A DNA stretch of 57,955 bases from Prevotella sp. (GTDB taxonomy: Bacteria; Bacteroidota; Bacteroidia; Bacteroidales; Bacteroidaceae): NCBI GenBank assembly GCA_022511065.1, contig JAFLSG010000008.1, positions 1-57,955 on the forward strand, given 5' to 3'. Both the position numbers and the translations under genes were made by a program. The notes under the pieces were generated by a model. That model was given only the letters and a program-made list of their open reading frames with translations, did no database searches and was not told where the DNA came from. Shown in pieces: positions 17,857 through 26,106 of the stretch. How positions within the stretch are numbered: position 1 is the first letter of the stretch; every line of letters begins with the position of its first letter.

Positions 17857-18588
17857 TTATGTATGATGCTTTATGAAAACGTATGTTTGGTGGAGGATTT
17901 GGAATCCTAACCTATTATAGAGTTTCACAACTGGTATATTGTTGGAAGATATACTTGTTTCTTCTTGTGTTATTAATAAGGATGCCTTTTTTGCATACAT
18001 CATAGGGGATGCAGGGGTTAGCATTCCTAATCCTTTTCTTTGGTATGGCTTATACAAACCATTTAATAGTAAATGTATGATTTCTCCTTCTCGTCTAATG
18101 AGCATAAATCCGACGTGCTCATTCTTGTATATTACTTTAATAAGTTCAGATTTCTTGCTGTTATACTCTGTCATAATCCAATTGATATAACGCTGACATC
18201 CAATATCCTCTCCGAATTGGGAATCAATTGCGATTCTGTCAGTAGAGAACATCCCTGGCTGTATGTTGGTTATTACTGACTGCAAAGATTCTTGACTATC
18301 TACAATCTCATACGAAGTGTCATCATATAGGTGAGACACTTTTGAGAAATTAAAGTCTATCATCTTTATTCCCACATTCAGTTGGGATTCTATACACACA
18401 AAGCCAATATCACCAAGTCCAATATTGAACTCAGGCTTATTCATGGGGACTTTTACCACGATATATTCATAATGTTGAGCCACTTGTGAAATCTGTGCAC
18501 TATCGTATCGATCCGCTTCCTCAATAGAGATCTCAATGGTTTTCTTCCCGATGTTCTTTTGTTCCCAAAAGCAATCAATTACTTTCAT
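17857..18588 (-). CDS. GNAT-fold acetyltransferase
   Basis: This encodes a 243-residue protein with a C-terminal GNAT domain. HVGFMLIRREGEIIHLLLNG is followed by the acetyl-CoA loop-like LYKPYQRKGLGM and the final VVKLYNRLGFQI, which is a classic GNAT end. The N-terminal 110 residues are an extra domain of unknown role. The layout resembles WecD-type sugar N-acetyltransferases, so a surface-glycan substrate is possible but not shown. The gene is AT-rich, lies in the same direction as the upstream structured RNA and converges with the DUF2442 gene. Confidence 0.75.
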   Translation of the reverse strand: MKVIDCFWEQKNIGKKTIEISIEEADRYDSAQISQVAQHYEYIVVKVPMNKPEFNIGLGDIGFVCIESQLNVGIKMIDFNFSKVSHLYDDTSYEIVDSQESLQSVITNIQPGMFSTDRIAIDSQFGEDIGCQRYINWIMTEYNSKKSELIKVIYKNEHVGFMLIRREGEIIHLLLNGLYKPYQRKGLGMLTPASPMMYAKKASLLITQEETSISSNNIPVVKLYNRLGFQILHQTYVFIKHHT

Positions 18589-18660
18589 AATAATTGTTTC
18601 TGCATCCGCGAACTCCCAAACTTCAGCGTTAATAATAATGGCTTAGTTATTTAACTATAC

Positions 18661-18700
18661 AAAAAAGCGTGGAAGTCCGTATCTGTCACTCGTCCCACGC
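18661..18700 (-). terminator. terminator of the 18.7-19.1 kb RNA
   Basis: On the minus strand, GCGTGGGA pairs with TTCCACGC around an 18-nt loop, followed directly by TTTTTT. It separates the RNA from the GNAT gene about 70 bp downstream. Confidence 0.75.
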
Positions 18701-19099
18701 ATTGAGGCTCTCGCATTGCCCGATATTGTTGAACGAGCAACGCAGAACCCACGCCGATTAGTTTATATAAATATCCTAAATGCTACATCGCTACATCATA
18801 ACATACCCGTAAGGGGACGACCAATGCATTGACATAGAGTTAGGATGTATATACAACTATCCCATGAGCATCTACCGTTGCTTAGTTCATGACAATATCT
18901 GAAACTTGCGAGATTTCAATGCGCCAAGAACAAAGCGTATGATAAACGCTTTCTAAATATAGTAATCCTCTTCCCTCCCGACTATGCTGCGGATGGTGTG
19001 TTTACCACAGCCAGCGTGAGTAAGTCACAAACCTTTCTAACTTAGGCTTAGGAACGGACACTTCCGCCGTGCCTCGGTCAAGCTCGGACTCCGAGAATC
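18662..19099 (-). ncRNA. structured non-coding RNA of about 440 nt, family not recognised
   Basis: No convincing ORF occupies this stretch, yet it has a TATCTTTG promoter box and an intrinsic terminator 440 nt apart on the minus strand. Several stems can be read in minus-strand RNA: AAAGCGT/ACGCTTT with a 7-nt loop; GCGTTGCTCG/CGGGCAATGC with two wobbles; a long-range TCCTAA/TTAGGA enclosing a branch with CCC/GGG; and a CTCGG/CCGAG hairpin near the 5' end. I looked for tmRNA, RNase P and SRP signatures and saw none. It could be an independent RNA or a terminated leader of the GNAT gene. The Bacteroidales-1 RNA family is a candidate I cannot test here. Confidence 0.6.
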
Positions 19100-19104
19100 G
19101 TCTG

Positions 19105-19112
19105 CAAAGATA
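19105..19112 (-). promoter_or_regulatory. -7 promoter box of the structured RNA
   Basis: Minus-strand TATCTTTG. The transcription start would be near 19099. Confidence 0.6.
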
Positions 19113-19221
19113 GCAATAATTTTCTGATAAACAACACAAAATGGGGATTAAAAATGGAAGGCAAAAAAGATTGCAGCAGAAGGAGGCATTTCTACCGCTC
19201 GTAGGAATATCATCTACGAGT

Positions 19222-19329
19222 GAAAGGAATGCTTCCTATGGGGGTAAAGGAATATCTCCTTTGGGTCGTAGGAGATATTCCTTTGACTCGTGGAAAGCAT
19301 CGGAACGAGTCGTAGAAGGCATTCCTTTC
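19222..19329. repeat. nested inverted-repeat cluster
   Basis: The inner arms AAAGGAATATCTCC (19246-19259) and GGAGATATTCCTTT (19271-19284) are a perfect 14-bp inverted repeat with an 11-nt loop. The outer arms GAAAGGAATGC (19222-19232) and GCATTCCTTTC (19319-19329) are a perfect 11-bp pair. The spacing contains further CTACGAGT-like half-palindromes. It is 93 bp past the 3' end of the cytochrome synthase gene and could end or protect that transcript. Nothing else is seen between 19113 and 19421. Confidence 0.8.
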
Positions 19330-19421
19330 AGAAGTGCCGAATTTGGGAAGGAAATCAGGAGAAATTCGGGAGGAAATCAAGAGAAATAAGGGCTGGAATC
19401 AGACGAGATTGGGGATGAAAA

Positions 19422-21440
19422 TCAGGCGTAGGAGTGCATGCCGCCGAGGAAGTAATTTACCCCGAAATAAGTCATGAGGACGGTGAGGAAGGCAATAATT
19501 AAATAGGTGTGGAAGAGTTTCGGGCGGCGGAAGGCGGGAATGCTCTGCTGATGCAGGGGAACGGCATAGACAAGCATGGTGATGAGTGCCCACACCTCTT
19601 TCGGGTCCCAACTCCAGTAACGCCCCCACGACACGTTTGCCCAGACTGCACCGAGAAAGATGCCCGCAGCAAGAAAGAACACGGCAGGGTAGAGCATCAG
19701 GCGACTGAGAATGGTCAGCGCTTCGATGTCCGTCTGCCTACGGAACACGGAGAGCAGGAGGGCATAGATGCCGTTGAGCATCATGAAGGCGAGCAGCGCA
19801 TAGGACATCATGATGATGCTGACATGGGCGCTGAGCAGGGGAGAACTAAGCACAGGCATCAGGTGCGTTATTTGCGGATTCATCTGTCCGAGGTAGCTGA
19901 CGAGCAGCGCAAAGCCCGAGAGCAGAAAGCCGAAGGGCATAATGAAGTCAAACTTTAAGAATTTTGATGTAAGTAACAGTGTGACAGCGAGGATGCAGAG
20001 GGCAAGAAACTGCATGGTCTCGTAACCATTGCCGAGCGGGATGCGCCCACTGATGTACCATCGCAAGCAGTAACCGAGGAGGTGGAACAGGAACACAGCC
20101 CAAAGCAATACACCGAAAAGATGACGGGCGTATGGGATGCGCCTACGGCTGACCGCCTCGTAAAGCATCAAGAAAAAGGAGAGAAAACCGAGCGTAAGAC
20201 TTGCCATGAACAATATCTTGCTGAACGGCACTTCATTGTAGATGATTTCCGCACGGACTTTCGCCTCGGGGAGTGGCTTAACGCTGTCAGGCAAAGGATG
20301 AAAAAGACGGTCGGATGTCAGCATGATAATCAGTCCCACTTTCTCATCCAACTCACGGACGGCCTTGTCAGAAGGCTGGTATTCGGGTGAGGAGAGCCTA
20401 TAAGCATCGCCATCGAAAAGTTGTGCAAGAGAGGCATAATGTCCCTCGATGCCAAGCCGACGGCATAGGTCTGCATCCTTGATGCGGATGATTGGCTCGT
20501 CTTTCCATACATCGGGGCGCGACAACCACCCATAGACCACTTGCTCGGCGGTAAGTCCTTTGTAACTGCTCTTGCCGTAAATCTTCTGCGTAAAGTCGTG
20601 GGCGAGGGTGCTGAATGGGGCAACGCGGTCGTTATAGACAATCTGCATCGTCGCTGCCTTGTCTGCCTTTTCCTTCGTGATGGTGGGGATGCTACGGGCA
20701 TCCGCCGTTGTCAGTTGCGCTCCCATCATCAGTAAGGCGGTGATAGCAAGTCCGCGCCTCAGTGCGGGTGACTGCAACAACCGTCGGAACTCCTCTTTTC
20801 GTGAAAGCAGCACCCACAGCATGGAAAGGCCGAGCAGGGCATAACCGCAGTAAGTAAGCGGTGTGCCGTAAGGGTCGTGGCGCACGGTGAGGATAGTGCC
20901 TTGCAGGTCGTTGTCGAAAGAAGACTGGAAGATGCGGTAGCCCTGTGCTTGCAGGATGTTGTTCATCGATATGCGATGGAGAGAGGCTGACGGCTTGTGC
21001 GCATCGAGCGTCACATGGCTCACGAAGTCAGAAGGCGCTTCCGTGCCGGGATAGTATTCTATCTGAAAACTGTCGAGACGGAGTGAGAAGGGTAGGGACT
21101 TCACCCGATTCCCGCTCAGATACTGGTTTTCGGTCACGCCCTGACGGATGTGCATCACGCCTTCCTCGGCGGTAAACCACGTGACGGCTGCCCCTAATAA
21201 TATAATAAGGAGAGACACGTGGAGGGTGCAGACTGCCAACCGCCTATACAACCGCGCTTTCCACATGACAAAAACCGAGAGCAATGCGAGTATTGTCCAC
21301 AGCCCGAAGAACCACGGCGTAGCATATATCCGTTCAGAAGCATAGACTGAACCGTGCGCCTGACCGATGAACGTGGCGCACCCCATCACCACAAGCAGGG
21401 CAATGAGTACGACGGCAAAAGTCAGGCGGATGGCTTTCAT
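19422..21440 (-). CDS. cytochrome c synthase, fused CcsB(ResB)-CcsA
   Basis: This encodes a 672-residue membrane protein of the system II cytochrome c maturation type, which attaches haem to CXXCH motifs in the periplasm. The N-terminal part (about 1-430) is ResB/CcsB-like, with early membrane helices and a large extracytoplasmic region. The C-terminal part (about 430-672) is CcsA, with GNGYETMQF and the tryptophan-rich haem-handling motif WGRYWSWDPKEVW. It is the last gene of the operon that also encodes two c-type cytochromes, 3 bp after the Rid-like gene. This suggests a dedicated synthase for them. Confidence 0.9.
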   Translation of the reverse strand: MKAIRLTFAVVLIALLVVMGCATFIGQAHGSVYASERIYATPWFFGLWTILALLSVFVMWKARLYRRLAVCTLHVSLLIILLGAAVTWFTAEEGVMHIRQGVTENQYLSGNRVKSLPFSLRLDSFQIEYYPGTEAPSDFVSHVTLDAHKPSASLHRISMNNILQAQGYRIFQSSFDNDLQGTILTVRHDPYGTPLTYCGYALLGLSMLWVLLSRKEEFRRLLQSPALRRGLAITALLMMGAQLTTADARSIPTITKEKADKAATMQIVYNDRVAPFSTLAHDFTQKIYGKSSYKGLTAEQVVYGWLSRPDVWKDEPIIRIKDADLCRRLGIEGHYASLAQLFDGDAYRLSSPEYQPSDKAVRELDEKVGLIIMLTSDRLFHPLPDSVKPLPEAKVRAEIIYNEVPFSKILFMASLTLGFLSFFLMLYEAVSRRRIPYARHLFGVLLWAVFLFHLLGYCLRWYISGRIPLGNGYETMQFLALCILAVTLLLTSKFLKFDFIMPFGFLLSGFALLVSYLGQMNPQITHLMPVLSSPLLSAHVSIIMMSYALLAFMMLNGIYALLLSVFRRQTDIEALTILSRLMLYPAVFFLAAGIFLGAVWANVSWGRYWSWDPKEVWALITMLVYAVPLHQQSIPAFRRPKLFHTYLIIAFLTVLMTYFGVNYFLGGMHSYA

Positions 21441-21443
21441 GGT

Positions 21444-22586
21444 TTAGAACGGCGCAAACTCCTTGTTCTCAATCGCCTTTACAGCCATGCACTCCATCTC
21501 AATCAACCAACCCGGTCGGCAGACGGGCGCATGGACAATAACGTATGGTTTGCCCTTGAAACGCTCCTCAAAGAGGTCGCGCACCACTGCATAATCCGCC
21601 GTGTCGCGCAGATAGACCACCATCTCGCCGACCTCTTCAAACGTGCAGTCCGCCTCGGCAAGTAGTGCCTCTACGTTCTCCCACATCCTGTGGGTCTGCC
21701 GCACGACATCCTTCGGATACATCACCTCGCCCTTGTTGTTGATGCTTGCCGTGCCGGAGATAAATACGTGACGGCGGTCTCCATAGTCTATGTATGTGCC
21801 CCGCTCGAAACTCACGCCGTAGTCGCTCGTGCGGTTGAGGTGCGTAGGCGCGTAGAGGTATTTCACCTGCGCCTCCTTGATGCCCGCGATGGCATAGTTA
21901 TCCATCTGCGAGAGTACGTTGGGGTCGGCTTGCCGCCCGCCGATGCCGGTGGAGGCAATGAAGTGCGTGTCCTGTGTAAGGCCTTGCGTAAAGAAGAACT
22001 GGTTACGGGCGCGCACCACGCCGCCGTAGTTCAAATCCACGTCATTCACGAAGAACCACGTGCGGATGCAGTTGTCTTTCACCGTGCAGCCCTCTTCAAT
22101 GAGTTGCATATTGTATTCGTTGAAGAGCAGGCGCGTCTGGTATTCCGAGTTGGCAGCCATATTACAGGCGCTGCCATTCCACAGATGGCGGTAATCGCTG
22201 TGGCTCACCTCATACAATCCGCTCTTTCCCAAGCCCGTCCGCACGCCCGTCATCAGGTAAGCCCAGAGTGCAATCTTCGTTCCGTCGAGCGGTGCTTGCT
22301 GTATGATGCTCTTGGCGCAGTCGCTCATGTCGGCAAGGGTTACCTCGTCGGCCTGGTTGGCAGCATCACTGAGGAAATACCGCTTGAACACGGCATGCGC
22401 TCCTTGCAGATGCTCTGCGACGATGCTGTCGTAGGCATTGAGCAATGCCTCCAACTGACGGGAGTAGGGCAGTCGGCTGTCCGCCACGTGAACCATCACG
22501 TGGTATTCCCTTACCTCCGTTCCTCCGTCGAACTGAAATATCTCGGCAAACGCATTCTCAAACTGAAGGGTTTGTAGTCTTGTCAT
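21444..22586 (-). CDS. Rid-superfamily protein, chorismatase (FkbO/Hyg5/XanB2)-like
   Basis: This encodes a 380-residue protein with no signal peptide and a tandem Rid-like layout. The C-terminal half matches YjgF/RidA (FISGTASINNKGEV, VVYLRDTADY, VCRPGWLIEMEC). The central part has RTWFFVNDVDL, VVRARNQFF and ASTGIGGRQAD, which recall the chorismatase family that hydrolyses chorismate to hydroxybenzoates. That comparison is from memory. The older label would be translation-initiation inhibitor YjgF family. Its place between a cytochrome lipoprotein (8 bp) and a cytochrome c synthase (3 bp) is unusual. Confidence 0.7.
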   Translation of the reverse strand: MTRLQTLQFENAFAEIFQFDGGTEVREYHVMVHVADSRLPYSRQLEALLNAYDSIVAEHLQGAHAVFKRYFLSDAANQADEVTLADMSDCAKSIIQQAPLDGTKIALWAYLMTGVRTGLGKSGLYEVSHSDYRHLWNGSACNMAANSEYQTRLLFNEYNMQLIEEGCTVKDNCIRTWFFVNDVDLNYGGVVRARNQFFFTQGLTQDTHFIASTGIGGRQADPNVLSQMDNYAIAGIKEAQVKYLYAPTHLNRTSDYGVSFERGTYIDYGDRRHVFISGTASINNKGEVMYPKDVVRQTHRMWENVEALLAEADCTFEEVGEMVVYLRDTADYAVVRDLFEERFKGKPYVIVHAPVCRPGWLIEMECMAVKAIENKEFAPF

Positions 22587-22594
22587 ATCTTGTC

Positions 22595-23311
22595 TTATTC
22601 TTTTGCTCCGTTATTAATCCAATTGCTGATTAGCAGCAACATATCCGTTGAGGTCACTTCCGACTGGTGGTTGTAGCGCCATGCGGCACTAATGTCGCCG
22701 GCAAGTGCCTGATAAAGCACGCTCTTGTCTGCCGCGGCAGGCTCTACGATGTGGCGGCCTTCCACCTTCGATGACGGTTGTCCGACCATCGCTGCGTAGC
22801 TCCTTCCCTCGGTGAGGTATAGCCCTGCCGCCGCTTCGTTGGATGCGCCGTGGCAGTTGGCGCAGGTGGTGTTGAACACAGACTGCTGAATAGCACCGAA
22901 CATTCCCACGTTGCGCGTTCCCACATTCATCCGCACGGTGTCGGAGGCAGCAGTCACATCCACGCTCTCGAAAGTGACGATGTGCCGGCGCAAGCGGTCG
23001 AGCACGCAGAGCCTCACCTCGACGATGTCCTCCTTGATGCCCGACAAGACGATGCTCGCCTTGCCGTCTTGCACATCGGTGGCGGTGATAATCTTGGAAA
23101 TGTCCGCATACTCACCGTTGCCGTCCGAGAAGCCCGCGATGGCGAGATGGTAGCTGCCCGACCAGCTGTCCATTCCCTCAAGCACTCCCTCTAATTTTAC
23201 GGCCTTTCCCTCCTGTGCCGCCACGGTCTCGGGATAAATCCGCCCGTCGTCGCACGATGCGAGCAAGGGCAGGGCGGCGAGAAAGAGAGATGCAAAGTTA
23301 TGCCTTTTCAT
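22595..23311 (-). CDS. mono-haem c-type cytochrome lipoprotein
   Basis: This encodes a 238-residue protein with a lipoprotein signal (MKRHNFASLFLAALPLLASC, lipid Cys 20) and one haem c motif CANCHG at about 150-155. The region between is beta-rich by composition and of no recognised family. I chose the ATG at 23311 because the 11 residues before it in the longer frame precede a typical signal peptide. It lies 22 bp after the porin stop and 8 bp before the Rid-like gene. It is probably a periplasm-facing, membrane-anchored electron carrier. Confidence 0.8.
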   Translation of the reverse strand: MKRHNFASLFLAALPLLASCDDGRIYPETVAAQEGKAVKLEGVLEGMDSWSGSYHLAIAGFSDGNGEYADISKIITATDVQDGKASIVLSGIKEDIVEVRLCVLDRLRRHIVTFESVDVTAASDTVRMNVGTRNVGMFGAIQQSVFNTTCANCHGASNEAAAGLYLTEGRSYAAMVGQPSSKVEGRHIVEPAAADKSVLYQALAGDISAAWRYNHQSEVTSTDMLLLISNWINNGAKE

Positions 23312-23333
23312 ACGAATATCCAAATTTTTCCGT

Positions 23334-24587
23334 TCAAAAAGCATATTGCAGCATCACCTGAGCCGTATGGGTCGAGATACCGAGGTCATCCATATCGCGG
23401 TCGAGCTGTGTCGCATGACCCGTGCGACCGATGTACTGATACATGGCAGACAACTTGATATTTGTCTTTGGCACGAAGTAGTTCATACTCACGGCGGGCA
23501 TGTTCAGAATGCCATCCTTGCCCGAGCCGTTGCGGTCGAAAAAGTCATAGCGCAGTCCGAGTTGCACCTGCGGACTCACGAAATAACCCGCCTGCGCATA
23601 GCCTCCCCAGTAGTTATATGCCTCGTCAATCTTCTGTCGTTTGGTGAAGCCGATGCGCATATAGTATCCCTCTGCGCCCACGTACCACTTGTTCTTCAGC
23701 ATGGCGAACTCCACGCCGGCACGGAAGTCATTGGTCGATTCGTTCTCCGATTCCACGTTGTAGTTGGCGCTCACGCCCACGAGCATCTTGTCCTCGTGCA
23801 GCAGTTTCGGGTTGCCCTGCGTCAGGGGCATGGCTCCCTTGGGCTGATAGGTCAGTCGCCCGGCATAGAGTAGGGAGGGAATGTGCAGGTCGTCGCTGGC
23901 GGTCTTGGTTGCCCCATTCTGCCCCGCGCCTGTTCCATTCCACAGTCCAACCTCATAGCCGAACTTGCCGGCGATGAAACCGTGCATCTCTACACCGAGG
24001 TCAAAGCCTGTGCCGATACTTGGCGTTACGGCATTCAGCGAGTAGGGGAGGATGGCGACTGCCGTCAGCGATGTCGACAACGAGGGGAAAAGCGTCTCGC
24101 CGAGCGTGGTCAGATAGGCGTGGGTGAAGGGTGTCTTGAACTTACCCGCCCGGAAGCGAACCGCAGGACTGACGGCATAGTCTATCCATGCTTGTTGCAG
24201 TACGTTGCCGCCCGAGGCAGCCGCATTGACGCAGAGGTTGTAGTCTATCTTCCCGAATGCCTTGCCCGTGAAGCCGATGATGGCGTAGGGCATTGCAAAG
24301 CCGGAGTTAGCGATGTTGTCTTGATTATAGGCTTTGTCCAAGCCCTCGTCATCGTAATAGCGGAAGTTGGCGGTAGTCTGCATAAACAGGTAGGGCTTGA
24401 ATACGAAGCTGCCGTCTTGCGACTGGAGCGTAAAACCTCTGTCATCGGCGATGGGAATCACGCCGTTCTCCATATTCAGTTTGTCGGATTGGCTTTCTGC
24501 CGTAGTTTCTTCCGTCGTTGTCTCTGCGGCGGCTGTTGCCGAGAGCATTGCCGCTACGATGGCGGCGAATATTCTGTTTGGTTTCAT
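23334..24587 (-). CDS. outer-membrane porin, OprO/OprP-like
   Basis: This encodes a 417-residue protein with a cleavable signal peptide (about 1-21, ending TAAAE). Many amphipathic beta strands follow and the C-terminal residue is aromatic (QVMLQYAF), typical of an outer-membrane barrel. FRAGKFKTPFTHAYL and LGLRYDFFDRNG recall the phosphate-selective porin O/P family. The substrate is unknown. It is flanked by the DUF1111 oxidoreductase and the cytochrome lipoprotein, so it probably supplies their ion or electron-acceptor substrate. Confidence 0.8.
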   Translation of the reverse strand: MKPNRIFAAIVAAMLSATAAAETTTEETTAESQSDKLNMENGVIPIADDRGFTLQSQDGSFVFKPYLFMQTTANFRYYDDEGLDKAYNQDNIANSGFAMPYAIIGFTGKAFGKIDYNLCVNAAASGGNVLQQAWIDYAVSPAVRFRAGKFKTPFTHAYLTTLGETLFPSLSTSLTAVAILPYSLNAVTPSIGTGFDLGVEMHGFIAGKFGYEVGLWNGTGAGQNGATKTASDDLHIPSLLYAGRLTYQPKGAMPLTQGNPKLLHEDKMLVGVSANYNVESENESTNDFRAGVEFAMLKNKWYVGAEGYYMRIGFTKRQKIDEAYNYWGGYAQAGYFVSPQVQLGLRYDFFDRNGSGKDGILNMPAVSMNYFVPKTNIKLSAMYQYIGRTGHATQLDRDMDDLGISTHTAQVMLQYAF

Positions 24588-24632
24588 TGTTTGTCTTGAC
24601 TATGTATGTTTGGGAACGTAATAATTGCGGGA

Positions 24633-26084
24633 TTACAGCGACCAGAGGAACTGCACTAATTGGTCGCGCTCCCGTTGGCTCATGTTCTTAAACTTGTTTT
24701 TCGAGGCTTCGCCCTCTCCGCCGTGCCACATGATGGCTTCCACGAAGTTACGGGCGCGCCCGTCGTGCAGGAAGTAGGTATGTCCGTTCACTTTCTGCTG
24801 CAGTCCGATGCCCCAGAGCGGGGTGGTGCGCCACTCGTTGCCCCTCGCCAATCCGCTGACGAAGTTATCGTTCAGTCCCACGCCCATGATTTCAGAACCC
24901 ATGTCGTGGAGCAGAAAGTCGGAGTAGGGGTGTATCGTCTGCTTGCCAAGCCAGGGGATTTCGGTGCCGGCGAGCAGGGTAGTGCCTCGCGGTTTGGTGT
25001 GGAGCGTCACGACGTGGCAGAGGTGGCAGCCCGCCTGATAGAACAGCTTCTCGCCTGCTTGCACATCGGGATTATTAACATTGCGTCGTGCGGGTACGGA
25101 AAGGCACTGCATATAGAGGTCCACGCACTCCATCTGCTCCGTGGTGCAGTCGAGTTGTTCGTAACTGAGTCCCATCATCGAGCCTTCCTCCATCTGCAAC
25201 TGTCCCTCGCAGATTTCTTCGGGATAGCGACTGTTGGTCAGTCCCATATCACTTGAAAAGCCTAACTCCACGGTCAGGTCGGCATGATGTGCCTTGTTGC
25301 CGGAGAGTCCGAGCCGCAGTTGTCCCCGCTCGGTGATGTAGTTGCAGCGTCCGCTGATGCCCCACTCGGGGTAGTTGCTCTTGGCGGCAAGTGCCTCTAT
25401 CTCCGCTGGGTCAAGTGCCATCATCTGCCCCATACCCACATGGCGGAGCGGAATGCGCACCGTACAAAAGAGGTCGTCGGGACTGATGGAATCGGCATAC
25501 CACTCCGTAATGCTCCACTTGGGTACGCAGAGGGTGTATTTCTCCCCGTCGGGGAAACAGAACTGCATGGAGTCTATCCGCACCTTGAGCTTGCCCTCGG
25601 GGCGGACACCATAGATGGCTTGGTCGTGAATCACGCGCCCGTAGTTAGGGAAGAATGTCCCGTTCTTGCGGGTAATGTAAATCAGTGAGGAGGTGAAACC
25701 GTAGCTGCCCGACCCGTCATCGCTTCCGTTCTTGAAGTTCGTCCAATAGGTTGGCTCCGTGCGCCCGGCATTGCGGTGACAGCTTCCACAACTGTAACCC
25801 GCATAGACGGGACCGAGACCGCCGCCCTGTCCGTTCTCATTGGAGGTCTTTACGTTGTCATACAGGCGGTCGCCCGTATTGAAACGTGCGGCATAAGTAC
25901 CGGCAAGCCAACGCGCACCCTGGTCGTATGCCACGGCAGAGTTGTAGAAACCCGTCGCCGTCCCTGCCGAGAGCGCATAGCCCCGCGGGATGTCAATGTC
26001 TTCCACATCAAGCTGCTCGCCCTCCTCGCAGGCATATTCCGCGAGGAGAGGGAGCATCATCAAGAGTCTCAGGACTTTGTTCAT
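24633..26084 (-). CDS. di-haem oxidoreductase, DUF1111 (DHOR) family
   Basis: This encodes a 483-residue exported protein with two haem c motifs, CGSCH (about 99-103) and CHLCH (about 353-357). LARGNEWRTTPLWGIGL and HDGRARNFVEAIMWHGGE towards the C terminus are hallmarks of the DUF1111/thiol-oxidoreductase-like family. I chose the ATG at 26084 (MNKVLRLLMMLPLL), which gives a hydrophobic signal and a 22-bp gap to the imelysin stop. The possible lipobox (EYAC) is weak. DUF1111 genes commonly accompany imelysin genes, often with iron-linked expression. Confidence 0.88.
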   Translation of the reverse strand: MNKVLRLLMMLPLLAEYACEEGEQLDVEDIDIPRGYALSAGTATGFYNSAVAYDQGARWLAGTYAARFNTGDRLYDNVKTSNENGQGGGLGPVYAGYSCGSCHRNAGRTEPTYWTNFKNGSDDGSGSYGFTSSLIYITRKNGTFFPNYGRVIHDQAIYGVRPEGKLKVRIDSMQFCFPDGEKYTLCVPKWSITEWYADSISPDDLFCTVRIPLRHVGMGQMMALDPAEIEALAAKSNYPEWGISGRCNYITERGQLRLGLSGNKAHHADLTVELGFSSDMGLTNSRYPEEICEGQLQMEEGSMMGLSYEQLDCTTEQMECVDLYMQCLSVPARRNVNNPDVQAGEKLFYQAGCHLCHVVTLHTKPRGTTLLAGTEIPWLGKQTIHPYSDFLLHDMGSEIMGVGLNDNFVSGLARGNEWRTTPLWGIGLQQKVNGHTYFLHDGRARNFVEAIMWHGGEGEASKNKFKNMSQRERDQLVQFLWSL

Positions 26085-26106
26085 TTCTTGGCAGATAAGT
26101 CCGTGA

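Noticed and set aside
18662..19099. Known housekeeping RNAs (tmRNA, RNase P, SRP, 6S).
   Set aside because: None of the conserved tag, CR-I (GGAAAGTCC), GGAAGCAGG or other family signatures I could check is present, so the region is reported as unassigned.
19141..19389. Plus-strand frame of 82 codons.
   Set aside because: It is made of the inverted-repeat cluster. The residue pattern mirrors palindromes and no family is visible.
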